64,000 bases of DNA from Lujinxingia vulgaris (GCF_007997015.1 NZ_VOSM01000001.1:558001-622000); one strand, 5' to 3'. Numbered from the stretch's first letter, positions 16,121-25,282 are shown. The notes: generated by a model from the sequence alone, not told the origin. Numbers and translations are program-made.

Positions 16121-16408
16121 ATGACGATTACCAAAGCCGATATTGTCGACACCGTCTACGAGAAGGTCGGGATCACCAAACGCGAGGCGTCGGACTACGT
16201 CGACACCATCTTCGAGGTGATGAAAGAGACCCTTGAAGATGGCGAGGAGATCAAGGTCAGCGGATTTGGCAAGTTTGAGGTGCGAGAGAAGGGCGAGCGC
16301 GTGGGACGTAACCCGCGCACGGGAATTGAGATCGTGATCCCGGAGCGTCGCGTGTTGCGCTTTAAGGTCAGCCAGGTGCTCAAGGATTCGATCAACGGCA
16401 AGCGTTGA
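16121..16408 (+). CDS. ihfA: Integration host factor alpha subunit (HU/IHF family)
   Basis: IHF bends DNA at specific sites as an alpha-beta heterodimer. The 95-residue protein shows the family layout MTITKADIVDTVYEKVGITK, the helical KREASDYVDTIFEVMKETL, then GEEIKVSGFGKFEVREKGER and the DNA-contacting arm VGRNPRTGIEIVIPERRV. Position after pheT is the classic ihfA place, which separates it from HU. The ATG at 16121 follows GAGGAG with good spacing; an upstream ATG at 16103 would lie over that ribosome-binding site. The MerR-type gene follows after 50 bases, as in many proteobacteria. Confidence 0.93.
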   Translation: MTITKADIVDTVYEKVGITKREASDYVDTIFEVMKETLEDGEEIKVSGFGKFEVREKGERVGRNPRTGIEIVIPERRVLRFKVSQVLKDSINGKR

Positions 16409-16458
16409 TCGCCGGAGTGTTGTAACGAGCCTTGAGATTCGATTTCGCTGACTACCAG

Positions 16459-17214
16459 ATGAGCACTGAGCCCATGACCCAGACCTCCGAGAAGACCTCG
16501 CCGGCGATGATTGAGCTGCCTGAGAAGACCTATTTTAAGATTGGCGAGGTCGCCAAGCTGCTTGACGTGGAGCCTTACGTGCTGCGCTACTGGGAGACGG
16601 AGTTCGACACTCTGGAGCCGGAGAAGACCAAGAGCGGTCAGCGGGTCTATCAGCGTCACGACATTGAGCATTTGCTGGAGATCAAAGAGCTTCTCTACGT
16701 GGAGATGTTCACGATCGCCGGGGCGCGGCGGCAGCTGGAGCGCGGGGCGTCGGTGCGTCTTTCGGGCTCGGCCAGCGGGCCTGCCGGCAGCGTGGTAAGC
16801 GCGGATGAGGAGCTTCTCGAGGAGTTGACTCAGGCGCGCCGCGAGCTCGCCGAGGCGCAGCATGCGCTGCAGGAGGCCCGGGAGTCGCAGGACTTTGAGC
16901 AGCAGCGTCTGCTCAAAGCGCATCGCGCGTTGGAGCAAGAGCGCGACGCGCTGGGCGAAGAGCTCGGTGAGGCTCGTGCGCAGCTTGCCGCAACCCCGGT
17001 CGGGGACGCTGAAGAGACGCTTCGCCTGGAGCAGGAGGTCGAGGCGCTGCGTGAGGAGCTCGCGCGGGAACGCCGTCGCCACGATGAAGTGGCTGAGGCC
17101 GGGCGGCGTATTGCCGAGGAGCGGGAGCAGCGCCGTCGCCGCGTGCTCTCGCAGATGCGACGCGAAGTCGATTCGCTCGCAGTGCTTGCGGACGTCAACC
17201 GTTCGCGGCGTTAA
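16459..17214 (+). CDS. MerR-family regulator with long C-terminal coiled coil
   Basis: The N-terminal winged-helix domain (about residues 20-95) reads YFKIGEVAKLLDVEPYVLRY, then TKSGQRVYQRHDIEHLLEIK. That is the MerR helix-turn-helix plus wing. No metal-binding Cys cluster follows. Instead there is a coiled coil of about 130 residues rich in Glu, Ala, Arg and Leu, ending RRVLSQMRREVDSLAVLADV. This architecture matches the uncharacterised MerR gene commonly found after ihfA in proteobacteria. The effector is unknown; the coiled coil suggests dimerisation rather than small-molecule sensing. The start is uncertain: ATG at 16459 is used, with a TTG at 16432 or ATG at 16474 possible. Confidence 0.85.
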   Translation: MSTEPMTQTSEKTSPAMIELPEKTYFKIGEVAKLLDVEPYVLRYWETEFDTLEPEKTKSGQRVYQRHDIEHLLEIKELLYVEMFTIAGARRQLERGASVRLSGSASGPAGSVVSADEELLEELTQARRELAEAQHALQEARESQDFEQQRLLKAHRALEQERDALGEELGEARAQLAATPVGDAEETLRLEQEVEALREELARERRRHDEVAEAGRRIAEEREQRRRRVLSQMRREVDSLAVLADVNRSRR

Positions 17215-17344
17215 TCGCCACCTTACGTCCAGGCCGGCTCCCTCCGTGGGGCCGGCGCGTTACCAGTCACATCTTGAGGGGGAAGAAGCGTCCCGGGCTA
17301 CGCGTTGAGCCGGATGAGGCGCCTCGCTGCGCTCTGCCCCCGGT

Positions 17345-17363
17345 CTATGAAAAGTTTTCATAG
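17345..17363. promoter_or_regulatory. Perfect palindrome (operator candidate) in the rpoD upstream region
   Basis: CTATGAAAAGTTTTCATAG has two perfect 9-base arms around one central base. CCCC and GGGG flank it a few bases out on each side. It lies in the 394-base gap between the MerR gene and rpoD. It has no T-run, so it is not a terminator. The AT-rich arms stand out in GC-rich surroundings. The rest of the gap holds a GCCGGC hairpin (17233-17256) and the promoter at about 17523; I see no gene in it. Confidence 0.6.
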
Positions 17364-17522
17364 CGGGGTCAACGATCCTCAGCGCTTCGGATGAAGTGGA
17401 GTAGCAAACCCCCGATAGGTGAAACGTTGCTCCGCATCGCGGATGCCTCATGTGTCATGGCCGCGGCGGGTAAGTCTTTGCCGTGGCTAGCGAAAGCGCC
17501 ATCCAAAATCAACATCTGTTGT

Positions 17523-17531
17523 TGGTATAAG
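17523..17531 (+). promoter_or_regulatory. Extended -10 promoter for rpoD
   Basis: TGGTATAAG contains an extended -10 (TGN) followed by TATAAG at 17526-17531. No good -35 is seen at 17 bases (CCAAAA). An inverted repeat ACATCT (17512-17517) / AGATGT (17530-17535) brackets the -10. The leader to the rpoD start would be about 70 bases. Confidence 0.5.
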
Positions 17532-17608
17532 ATGTGCATGAGTGTGGAGGGCCGGCTCGGTGTGGAGCGGGTACTCTTCTGAGTCTGTCGAACGCAAGGG
17601 CTGCTACC

Positions 17609-19216
17609 ATGACCAATCTCGAACAGGCCTCCAATGCCAGGCGCGGGGACACGATGACCGAAACTGAGGACGACTTCATCGCCCAGCGGCGACAGAAGCG
17701 GACAGAACGCAAACGAACCCAGTCGGTCGAAGACTTCCGCGATCTCGATCCGGTGAAGATGTATCTGCGAGGCATCGGCCAGGTCAGCCTTCTGACCCGG
17801 GAGGGCGAAGTTGCCGTGGCCAAGGAGATTGAGGCCGGCCGCGAGATTGTCTTCGAGGTGCTGGTGAACACGCCGGCGGCCATCGAGATGATCCTGGCCG
17901 TGCCGGATCGTCTTCGCGCCGGGACGGCGAGGGCGCGCGAGGTTTTTGACGAGTACGAGCCCAGTGGCGAGGACAGCGACGCGCCGGTGGCCCCCGAGGT
18001 CTTTGAGCGCTTTGATAAGTTGCGGCGCACCTGGCGTGCGCTGGAGCGCAAAGATGCCGAGCTCGCCCGCGCCCGGGAGAAGGGAGAGGCCGAGGCGATC
18101 AAAAAGGCCGAGCAGGCCCGCAAGCGCGCGCACACCCGGATGGTGAAAGCGGTGGAGGGCTGTCTGCTCTCGCAGCGCTTTATCCACGAGATCGTCGATA
18201 ACTTTAAAGGCGCCGTCGATAACATCGACCGCTGTGAGCGTCGCCTTCACCGCTACGCGCAGCGCGCCGGCGTGCGGCGCGAGAAGATGGACGCCTGGCG
18301 GGAGCTGTACCGTGCGGGTGAGCGTCCGAACTTTGAGAAAGAGCGCATTCACGCTTCCATCGCCGCCGAGATGGATCAGGCGCTGGAGCAGTCGGTGGCG
18401 ATCATCGACAGCATCGAGCATGAGCTGGGCATGTCGCAGGATGTCTTGCGCCAGACCGTGCGAGACATCGAGCGTGGCGAGCGCCGCGCTGAGCGCGGCA
18501 AGAGCGAGATGATCCGCGCCAACCTGCGCCTGGTCGTCTCCATCGCCAAAAAGTACGTCAACCGCGGCATGCATTTCCTGGATCTTATACAGGAGGGCAA
18601 CATCGGGCTGATGCGCGCGGTTGAGAAGTTCGAGTACCAGCGCGGTCACAAGTTCTCGACCTATGCCACCTGGTGGATTCGCCAGGCGATCACGCGCGCC
18701 ATTGCCGACCAGGCGCGCACCATCCGCATCCCGGTGCACCTGATTGAGACGATCAACCGGATTCTGCGCACCTCCCGCCAGCTGGAGCAGGAGCTGGGGC
18801 GAGAGCCGGAGGCCGAGGAGATCGCCGAGAAGCTGGAGATGTCGGTTGAGGCGGTGCGCCGCGCGATGAAGATCTCACGTCATCCGGTGAGCCTGGAGAC
18901 GCCGGTGGGCGACGATGAAGACAGCCAGCTGAGCGACTTCATCGAAGACATTAACTCGCCAAGCCCGATGGATGAGGCGGAGACGCGTAACCTGCGCGAG
19001 CAGACCCTGGAGCTTCTGGCGACGCTGACGCCGCGAGAGGAGAAGATCCTGCGTATGCGCTTCGGCATTGGCGAGAAGAGTGACCACACGCTCGAAGAGG
19101 TCGGCCAGGACTTCAACCTCACCCGCGAGCGTATCCGTCAGATCGAGGCCAAGGCGCTCGAGAAGCTGCGCGTGCCCAACCGCGCCGACTCGCTTAAGCC
19201 CTTCCACGAGAGCTGA
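17609..19216 (+). CDS. rpoD: RNA polymerase primary sigma factor (RpoD/sigma70)
   Basis: All core regions are present: 1.2 ([20 protein letters not shown]), a long non-conserved insert, and region 2 ([58 protein letters not shown]). Region 3 begins at [14 protein letters not shown]. Region 4 ([40 protein letters not shown]) carries the -35-binding helix-turn-helix. Region 1.1, present in many primary sigmas, appears absent: only about 40 residues precede region 1.2. The product is about 535 residues from the ATG at 17609; ATGs at 17534 and 17654 are alternatives. Well-formed -35/-10 promoters elsewhere in this window fit a standard sigma70. Confidence 0.95.
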   Translation: MTNLEQASNARRGDTMTETEDDFIAQRRQKRTERKRTQSVEDFRDLDPVKMYLRGIGQVSLLTREGEVAVAKEIEAGREIVFEVLVNTPAAIEMILAVPDRLRAGTARAREVFDEYEPSGEDSDAPVAPEVFERFDKLRRTWRALERKDAELARAREKGEAEAIKKAEQARKRAHTRMVKAVEGCLLSQRFIHEIVDNFKGAVDNIDRCERRLHRYAQRAGVRREKMDAWRELYRAGERPNFEKERIHASIAAEMDQALEQSVAIIDSIEHELGMSQDVLRQTVRDIERGERRAERGKSEMIRANLRLVVSIAKKYVNRGMHFLDLIQEGNIGLMRAVEKFEYQRGHKFSTYATWWIRQAITRAIADQARTIRIPVHLIETINRILRTSRQLEQELGREPEAEEIAEKLEMSVEAVRRAMKISRHPVSLETPVGDDEDSQLSDFIEDINSPSPMDEAETRNLREQTLELLATLTPREEKILRMRFGIGEKSDHTLEEVGQDFNLTRERIRQIEAKALEKLRVPNRADSLKPFHES

Positions 19217-19309
19217 GAGATTTTTTGACACCTCCCCACCCTCTGTAACACTTCGGGCAGGAGCTCCCATGGACGGGAGCGCCACCTGAAGTGCACCAGG
19301 GAGGGTGTC

Positions 19310-20434
19310 ATGACCAGCCACATTCGCCGCGCGCCCGGCGCGCCGACCTCGCAGCCCCAGGCTACGCTAAGTTACGGCCAGCATTTCGGCCCCTACGTGA
19401 TCACCGGTTTTGCCGGCAGCGGGGCGACCAGCTACGTCTACAAAGCCAGGCGACGCGACCGCTTTGAGCCGGTGGCTATCAAGGTGCTGCACCCTCATCT
19501 GGTCGCCGACGCGACCAAGCGCCTGAAGTTCTATCAGGAAGCGCGCATCATGATGCGCATGCAGCACCCCAACGTGGCGCGTTTTCACGAGATTATTGAA
19601 GACGGCGATACGCTGGCTTTCGTGATGGAGTACATCGACGGTCACACCCTGGAGCACTGGCGCGCGCTGCACAGCGAGCAGCTCGATGAGGCGACGCTCG
19701 GGTGTGTCTTTGTCGATGTGTTGCGTGGGCTGACCGCCGCGCATCGCCAGGGGGTGGTGCACCGCGATATGAAGCCGGCCAATGTGATGATCGCGCAGAT
19801 TGAGGGGCGCTACACCGCCAAGATCATCGATTTTGGGGTGGCGCGTTTCATCGAAGATCCGCTCAGCGAGAGCGAGCGCACCAAGATCGTCGGCACCGCC
19901 GCCTACATCTCGCCGGAAGAAGTCGTGAACCCGGAAGACGTCTGCCTGGCCAGCGATATCTACAGCCTGGGGGTGATGCTCTATGAGGCGGCCTGTGGCC
20001 GGCGTCCCTTTGAGGGGATGGAGGTTCGCGAGCTGATGGAGGCCCACGCGCGTCGCGCGCCGGACCGTCCGCGTCAGCTCAACCCGGGGCTCTCCGGTGG
20101 GTTTGAGGCGGTGATTTTGCGCACGCTGGAGAAGCGCCCGGACTCGCGCTTTGGCTCGGCCGCCGAGATGATCGGCGCCATTGAGATGGCTCTGCAGGGG
20201 GCCTATGAGCTTGAGCAGGCACCGATGCCCGGCAGCGGGGAGGGGGAGGAGCCGACCGCGGAGTGGACGCGGGTGGCGACCGAAGTTGCGCAGCAGAGCC
20301 GACGACGCAGCGTGGGGGCCTGGCTGCGACGCTGCGTGGAGGCGGCCGTCTCGCATCTGAGCTCGGAGCCCTCCCACGACGATCCGGTGCATTTTGCGCG
20401 CCGACCGGCAGACGCGGTGATGCCCTTTCGCTGA
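19310..20434 (+). CDS. Hanks-type serine/threonine protein kinase
   Basis: This 374-residue kinase has all catalytic elements: a Gly-rich loop (GFAGSGATSYVYKA), the VAIKVL lysine, HRDMKPANV (catalytic loop), IDFGVAR (DFG), GTAAYISPEE (activation segment end) and SDIYSLGVMLYE. The kinase domain spans about residues 22-285. The remaining 90 residues are Glu- and Arg-rich with no clear membrane segment, so it looks cytoplasmic. GGAGGG precedes the ATG at 19310. It lies 93 bases after rpoD; a TTGACA at 19225 hints at its own promoter but the -10 is poor. The substrate is unknown. Confidence 0.93.
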   Translation: MTSHIRRAPGAPTSQPQATLSYGQHFGPYVITGFAGSGATSYVYKARRRDRFEPVAIKVLHPHLVADATKRLKFYQEARIMMRMQHPNVARFHEIIEDGDTLAFVMEYIDGHTLEHWRALHSEQLDEATLGCVFVDVLRGLTAAHRQGVVHRDMKPANVMIAQIEGRYTAKIIDFGVARFIEDPLSESERTKIVGTAAYISPEEVVNPEDVCLASDIYSLGVMLYEAACGRRPFEGMEVRELMEAHARRAPDRPRQLNPGLSGGFEAVILRTLEKRPDSRFGSAAEMIGAIEMALQGAYELEQAPMPGSGEGEEPTAEWTRVATEVAQQSRRRSVGAWLRRCVEAAVSHLSSEPSHDDPVHFARRPADAVMPFR

Positions 20435-20731
20435 GCGTGTATGACACGCTGCGACACGTTCTTGACACAGAAGGTCAGATTCGTAAGGTACGCTGGTACG
20501 TTTCTGGCGAGCTATAGGATCGGAGCAGGTTGCGCTGCCCGCCAACAACACCCTGGTTGTTGCATGTGTTTCCGCTGATCCCGGCTTTGGCTAAGAATCA
20601 CGTGTTGGCCTTGTCCTCCTTGGTGGAGGGCTCAGCCGTAGTGTCCGGGCAAGGACGAGTCGCACCCTGAAAGCGCTTGTTTATGACGCGGGCACGCAAC
20701 GCAACCCGTTTGGTTTGAGGAGAGAGTAGTG

Positions 20732-21949
20732 ATGATGAGCAAGAAGAAGAGCATGTTGCGCAATGGCATCCTGGCCGGTCTGGCCACGATGTTCATGGCG
20801 TTTGGTGTGGGCTGTGGCGAAGACGAGCAGGACAGCCAGTGCACTGAAGATCAGGCCTACCTTGTGATCGGGTCGAACCCGGCACAGTGCTACGACACGT
20901 GCGAAGTTGTTGCAGGTGAGGAAGATCCCTGCGGTGAAGGCTTTGCCTGCCGTCCGGCCGGTGAAGTCAGCGTGTGCCGTGAGACGACCGATCCTGATCC
21001 TGATCCCGATCCCGATCCTAACGCATGTGATCCGCAGGTGGTCTGCGAGAGCTACTGCGAAGCTCAGTTCGGTGCGTGCATCGATGAGCACTGTGGTGGC
21101 GATGCCGACGTGCGTAGCCAGGAGCTTGACTGGTGCCTGAACGGCCAGACTCTTCAAGGTCGGGACGGTCAGCCGATTGAGATCAGCGAGGGTTGCCTGG
21201 CGGAAGCCGAGGCCAGCGAAGTTGCTTGTGAAGAGTTTGAAGCTGAGGCCGAGCAGCTTGATGGTGCCGGTTGCGCTGGCGATGAAGGTAAAGCGTTCGC
21301 ATGCTCGGAGCTGGGCGTTTATAACGCGCAGGGTGGAGATGTGATCTTTAGCGACGTGTGCGGCTGCGAAGCGGCGCCGATCGGTGGCGAGTGCACCACC
21401 GATGCCGATTGCAGCGGTTCGGCGTACGATGGTTTCTGCGTCACCGAAGACAATGAGGAGCCCATTGAGGGTGGTTACTGCGTCTCGCTCTGCGAAAAGA
21501 CGGGCAGCCTGTATGAGCCCGACGTCAACTGTGGAACTGATGGGGGATATTGCTCCACCCAGTCGGTTGATGGACAGTCCATCTCGATCTGTCAGCAGGA
21601 GTGCCTTGAGCTCGCCGACTGTGGTGATCGCGGCAACGCGACCTGCCGTCCGTCGCTCTTCGGCTCGAACCAGGCCGGTGACCTCTTCGCGTACGGCTCT
21701 TGTGACGTCCAAGATTGCGATCCGACGGCAGAAGTCACTGGTTGCGAAGAGAACACCGCGCAGCAAGGTATTCCCGCCGCGACCGCGTGCCACCCCTTCA
21801 AGTTCTGCACCCAGCCTTGCACCTATAATGCAGAAGACGAAGTTTCGGACTGCCCGGCGATTCCGCTCTCGGGTGAGTCCAGTGTTCAGCTGACCTGCAC
21901 CGAGGCTGGCTACTGCGATTACCCCTGGGCTCCGGCTCCTGAGGAGTAA
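20732..21949 (+). CDS. Cys-rich secreted lipoprotein
   Basis: The 405-residue product has a lipoprotein signal (basic start, hydrophobic ILAGLATMFMAFGVGC), with the acylated Cys in GCGEDEQ. A (DP)n stretch (TDPDPDPDPDPNACDP) links to a long Cys-rich region. The pattern of short C-x(4-8)-C loops recalls the EGF-like and Dickkopf-type modules of myxobacterial surface proteins. GGECTTDADCSGSAYDGFC is a typical unit. No enzyme motif is seen. GAGGAG lies nine bases before the ATG at 20732. A TTGACA at 20462 with a weak -10 may be the promoter; the 297-base upstream gap shows nothing else. A strong terminator follows. Confidence 0.85.
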   Translation: MMSKKKSMLRNGILAGLATMFMAFGVGCGEDEQDSQCTEDQAYLVIGSNPAQCYDTCEVVAGEEDPCGEGFACRPAGEVSVCRETTDPDPDPDPDPNACDPQVVCESYCEAQFGACIDEHCGGDADVRSQELDWCLNGQTLQGRDGQPIEISEGCLAEAEASEVACEEFEAEAEQLDGAGCAGDEGKAFACSELGVYNAQGGDVIFSDVCGCEAAPIGGECTTDADCSGSAYDGFCVTEDNEEPIEGGYCVSLCEKTGSLYEPDVNCGTDGGYCSTQSVDGQSISICQQECLELADCGDRGNATCRPSLFGSNQAGDLFAYGSCDVQDCDPTAEVTGCEENTAQQGIPAATACHPFKFCTQPCTYNAEDEVSDCPAIPLSGESSVQLTCTEAGYCDYPWAPAPEE

Positions 21950-22011
21950 TCCGCGGAAGACGACGCGCTGAGCACTGGATTTGGAGTGCGCAGCGCGTTC
22001 GACGTCTTTGC

Positions 22012-22050
22012 TAAAACGCCTCCCCGGCACCCGGGGAGGCGTTTTTTTTT
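22012..22050 (+). terminator. Strong intrinsic terminator
   Basis: Arms AACGCCTCCCCGG and CCGGGGAGGCGTT enclose a 4-base loop (CACC) and are followed by eight or more T. It ends the Cys-rich lipoprotein transcript and isolates the sctV-like gene downstream. Confidence 0.93.
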
Positions 22051-22151
22051 GTCTTCGACGCAAAACTTCAGCGCAGCGCACGACAATAGAGGGTGGGCCG
22101 TGCGCACGGGGCGCCGGTCCGGCCTAAAGGACCTGCGTTGAGGGACAGACG

Positions 22152-24242
22152 ATGATGGGAATGGAGCGGTGGTTAAAGCGCTACAGCGATGTGTTCTTGG
22201 CGGGGCTGGTGATCGGGATCATCGGCATGATGATCGTGCCGCTTCCCACGCTGGTGCTGGACTTGTTGCTGGCGTTGAACATCGCGCTGGCGGTGACGCT
22301 CTTGATGGTGAGCCTGTACATTCCCAGCGCGCTGAAGATTGCGGCGTTTCCGTCGATCTTGCTCATCACGACGCTCTTTCGACTGGCGCTCAATGTGTCG
22401 TCGACGCGTCTGATCTTGTTGCACGCCGACGCCGGTGACGTGATCGCGGCGTTCGGGGATTTTGTGGTGCAGGGGAACTTCGTGGTGGGGGCGGTGATCT
22501 TTTTGATCCTGACCTTGATTCAGTTTCTGGTGATCGCCAAAGGCTCGGAGCGAGTCTCGGAGGTGGCGGCGCGCTTTACGCTGGACGCGATGCCGGGCAA
22601 ACAGATGTCGATCGACGCCGACCTTCGCGCCGGGGCCTTCGATCTGGATGAGGCGCGTCGCAGGCGCGCGTTGGTGCAGCGGGAGAGCCAGCTCTACGGG
22701 GCGATGGACGGGGCGATGAAGTTCGTTAAGGGTGATGCGATTGCGGGCATCATCATGACGGCGATCAACATTGTGGCCGGGATGATCATCGGGGTGATGC
22801 AGCTGGAGATGTCGGCCGGGGAGGCCGCCCAGGTCTATACGCTTTTGACGATCGGTGATGGGCTTGTGAGCCAGATCCCGGCGCTTTTGATCGCGACGAC
22901 CGCCGGCATCATTGTGACGCGGGTGGCCAGCGACGATGAAGGGGCGCACCTGGGGGGCGATATCTTCTCGCAGCTTCTGGAGCAGCCCAAGGCGCTGGCG
23001 ATTGCGGCGGCGCTATTGATCGCGTTGGCGATGATTCCGGGCTTGCCGGTGGTGCCCTTTCTGGCGCTGGGCGGGGCGGTGGGGGCGGTCTCTTACGCGC
23101 TGCAGCGCTCGAAGGGGAGCGGCGATGGCTTGAGTGAGCAGGAGGCCCGGGAGGTGGCCTCGATTGAGCGTGAGGCCGAGCAGGGCGCGCGTCAGGCCCG
23201 GGCGATGATTCCGGCGGTGACGCCGCTCACCGTGGAGTTGGGGGCGGCGCTGGCCGAGGCGATGGGCGAGGAGCGGGAGCTTTGGTTGAGGGAGATGATT
23301 CCGGCGATGCGCGAGGGGATCTTTTTTGAGACCGGGGTCAAGGTGCCCGGGGTGCGCATGCGGGTGGGGAGCGGTCATGGCAGCGCGATGGCGGTGATGC
23401 TCGATGAGATCCCCGTGGAGCGCGTCGAGGTACCGCTTGATGAGGTGATGGTCGGCGATGATCCGGAGGGGGTTGCGGTGTTTGGCATTGAGGCTCGTCC
23501 GGCGCGCCATCCGGTGACCGGCCAGCCGGCATGCTGGGCTCCGGCCGATGCGCGCGAGCGGCTGGAAGAGGCCGGCTACCAGGTGTGGGACACGGCGGAC
23601 TACGTGTTGTTGAAGATGAGCGCGGCGATCAAGACCAACGCTCACCGATTTGTGACCCTGCAGAGCGTGCGCGGGATGCTCGATCAACTCGAGGGGCCCT
23701 ATCCGGCGCTGGTGGCCGAGGTGGTGCCGCGGCAACTCGGGCTTCAGGAGCTCACCGAGATATTGAAGCGGTTGGCCGAGGAGGGGATCTCGCTGCGAAA
23801 CTTGCCGACGATCCTGGAAGTGCTGGCAGACCGGGCGCGAAGTGAGAAGAACCCGGTGAAGCTCACCGAGGAGGTGCGTGCCGGGTTAAGCCCGTACATC
23901 ACGCATAAGTACTCCGGTGGGGAGGGGAGCGTGCTGGTCTATCTTGTGGACCGGGAGATCGAGGAGGTGATTAAGAGCGCGATTCGCATCGGGGAGCGAG
24001 GCAGCTTTTTGACCCTGGCGCCGGAGGACATTCAGGAGATTCTGGGGGCTGTGCGCGCTCAGGTCAGCGGGGATGTGGAGGGGGCGCGTGCGCCGATTCT
24101 GCTCACGGACCAGCGGGTGCGGCGCTACCTCAAGCGACTGGTGGCGATGGAGATCCCGGATGCAGTGGTGCTGGCCTACCAGGAGCTCGACCCGGCGCTG
24201 ACGATTCAGCCGCTGGGGCGTATTGTGGTGGGGCGTGGCTGA
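22152..24242 (+). CDS. sctV: Type III secretion export gate protein, SctV/FlhA family
   Basis: The 696-residue protein is an inner-membrane export gate subunit. The N-terminal half has about eight hydrophobic spans. It contains the family signature RLALNVSSTRLILL, then GSERVSEVAARFTLDAMPGK, QMSIDADLRAG and LYGAMDGAMKFVKGDAIAG. The wording AMKFVKGD is closer to injectisome SctV than to flagellar FlhA (usually ASKFVRGD). The C-terminal half (from about residue 330) is the cytoplasmic nonameric-ring domain, with LRNLPTILEVLADRA near the end. All domains look intact. The neighbours are an unrelated lipoprotein and an FHA protein; no other secretion gene is in the window. The gene name is by homology only. 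Confidence 0.92.
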   Translation: MMGMERWLKRYSDVFLAGLVIGIIGMMIVPLPTLVLDLLLALNIALAVTLLMVSLYIPSALKIAAFPSILLITTLFRLALNVSSTRLILLHADAGDVIAAFGDFVVQGNFVVGAVIFLILTLIQFLVIAKGSERVSEVAARFTLDAMPGKQMSIDADLRAGAFDLDEARRRRALVQRESQLYGAMDGAMKFVKGDAIAGIIMTAINIVAGMIIGVMQLEMSAGEAAQVYTLLTIGDGLVSQIPALLIATTAGIIVTRVASDDEGAHLGGDIFSQLLEQPKALAIAAALLIALAMIPGLPVVPFLALGGAVGAVSYALQRSKGSGDGLSEQEAREVASIEREAEQGARQARAMIPAVTPLTVELGAALAEAMGEERELWLREMIPAMREGIFFETGVKVPGVRMRVGSGHGSAMAVMLDEIPVERVEVPLDEVMVGDDPEGVAVFGIEARPARHPVTGQPACWAPADARERLEEAGYQVWDTADYVLLKMSAAIKTNAHRFVTLQSVRGMLDQLEGPYPALVAEVVPRQLGLQELTEILKRLAEEGISLRNLPTILEVLADRARSEKNPVKLTEEVRAGLSPYITHKYSGGEGSVLVYLVDREIEEVIKSAIRIGERGSFLTLAPEDIQEILGAVRAQVSGDVEGARAPILLTDQRVRRYLKRLVAMEIPDAVVLAYQELDPALTIQPLGRIVVGRG

Positions 24243-24243
24243 T

Positions 24244-25029
24244 TCAGTCGGGGCGGGCGGCGCTGGCCTCGGAGGTGGGGGCGGCGTCGTTGGCCAGAAG
24301 TTGCGAGAGGCCGGAGTCCTGGCTAAGCGTGTCGGTGACGGTGCGGCTGATGTTTTGCCGCGTGACATCTTCGTTGAGCTGACGGCTGTAGAACTCGCGG
24401 TACATACGGTTAAACCACATCGTCTCGCCAGTGCGCGCGTCGACGAGTTTGGCCTGAAAGTGGCTGACGACGCAGGGGCGCGGAAACTCCGACGGGGCGT
24501 CGGCCGTGCTGGAGGTGCGTGCGTAACGGGTGAACTCGTCGGGCGACTGACGGCAGGTGCCGCGGCTGTGGTAGACGATCTGTCCGACGAGCAGTGTGTC
24601 GGCGGGCAAGGCGTCTTGAGACGAGAGGGTGCGCAGGGTGAGGACTTCGACCCGGGGCTCGGGTTGGTCTTCGACGGGCTCGAAGTATCGGGTGAGTGAG
24701 CCTCTCAGGAGCACGCCTTCTTCAAAAATCTCCCACTGGTCGCGCTCGCGAAGATGACTCTCCAGGGCATCGGGGCCGATCACTTCAAAGCCCATTTCTT
24801 CGAGCCAGGCGATGGCCTGGGCCTGGTAGGCCAGTCGCAGCGGCTCGAAATTCGCGTCGGGGAGGCCAAAGGTGCCGGAGGCATAGAAGGGCACCACGGC
24901 AACCGAGCGGACCTTCGCGCTGCGGTAGTCGTCGCGCACTCCCACATCCGGCGTGGTGGCGCAGCCGGCGACGAGTACCATCAAGAGAAAACAATATGCG
25001 ATAGGGCCAACGTTCTGTGTGCGCATCAT
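24244..25029 (-). CDS. Predicted outer-membrane-type lipoprotein (CsgG/GNA1162-like)
   Basis: This 261-residue protein has a lipoprotein signal ending at the lipobox LVAGC near residue 23. The mature part reads RSVAVVPFYASGTFGLPDAN, then LEEMGFEVIGPDALESHLR and ADTLLVGQIVYHSRGTC, and it ends in an Ala/Ser tail. The pattern 'conserved VAVVPF, then helix with [FV]EVI, then a DTLLVG strand' is that of the CsgG/FlgT/GNA1162 group of envelope lipoproteins, but the match is loose. The stop codon lies one base past the sctV stop, so the genes converge tail to tail with no terminator between them. It may be an envelope partner of SctV, though opposite transcription argues against one operon. Confidence 0.7.
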   Translation of the reverse strand: MMRTQNVGPIAYCFLLMVLVAGCATTPDVGVRDDYRSAKVRSVAVVPFYASGTFGLPDANFEPLRLAYQAQAIAWLEEMGFEVIGPDALESHLRERDQWEIFEEGVLLRGSLTRYFEPVEDQPEPRVEVLTLRTLSSQDALPADTLLVGQIVYHSRGTCRQSPDEFTRYARTSSTADAPSEFPRPCVVSHFQAKLVDARTGETMWFNRMYREFYSRQLNEDVTRQNISRTVTDTLSQDSGLSQLLANDAAPTSEASAARPD

Positions 25030-25202
25030 AAGACGTCCCCCGGGAGACGTAAGAGGCCAGTTGGTCAGGCGACTTCAAGGTAGCACGTGGCGAGGCTCTC
25101 GCAATGGTGCGCACCGCGGGGGACAGAGACCAGGGGCCGGTGCGGGATGCGATCGGGGAGGAGGGCGACGCGCTGGAGGTTTTGGTGATGTCGTCGACCG
25201 TG

Positions 25203-25231
25203 TTGCGTGGGGCGGGCTTCCTTGTTAGAAA
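25203..25231 (+). promoter_or_regulatory. Promoter for the FHA protein gene
   Basis: TTGCGT (25203-25208) and TAGAAA (25226-25231) are 17 bases apart. Start would be near 25238, giving a leader of about 45 bases to the preferred GTG start at 25283. That spacing is part of the case for the GTG over the ATG at 25247. Confidence 0.6.
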
Positions 25232-25282
25232 ATCGAGCCTGTTTCCATGCCTGATTCGCGTCGCACTTTAAGGGAGCCGCCG

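Noticed and set aside
20681-22081. A 466-codon minus-strand frame over the Cys-rich lipoprotein
   Set aside because: No signal peptide or family is visible. The plus strand has a lipobox, Shine-Dalgarno sequence and terminator.
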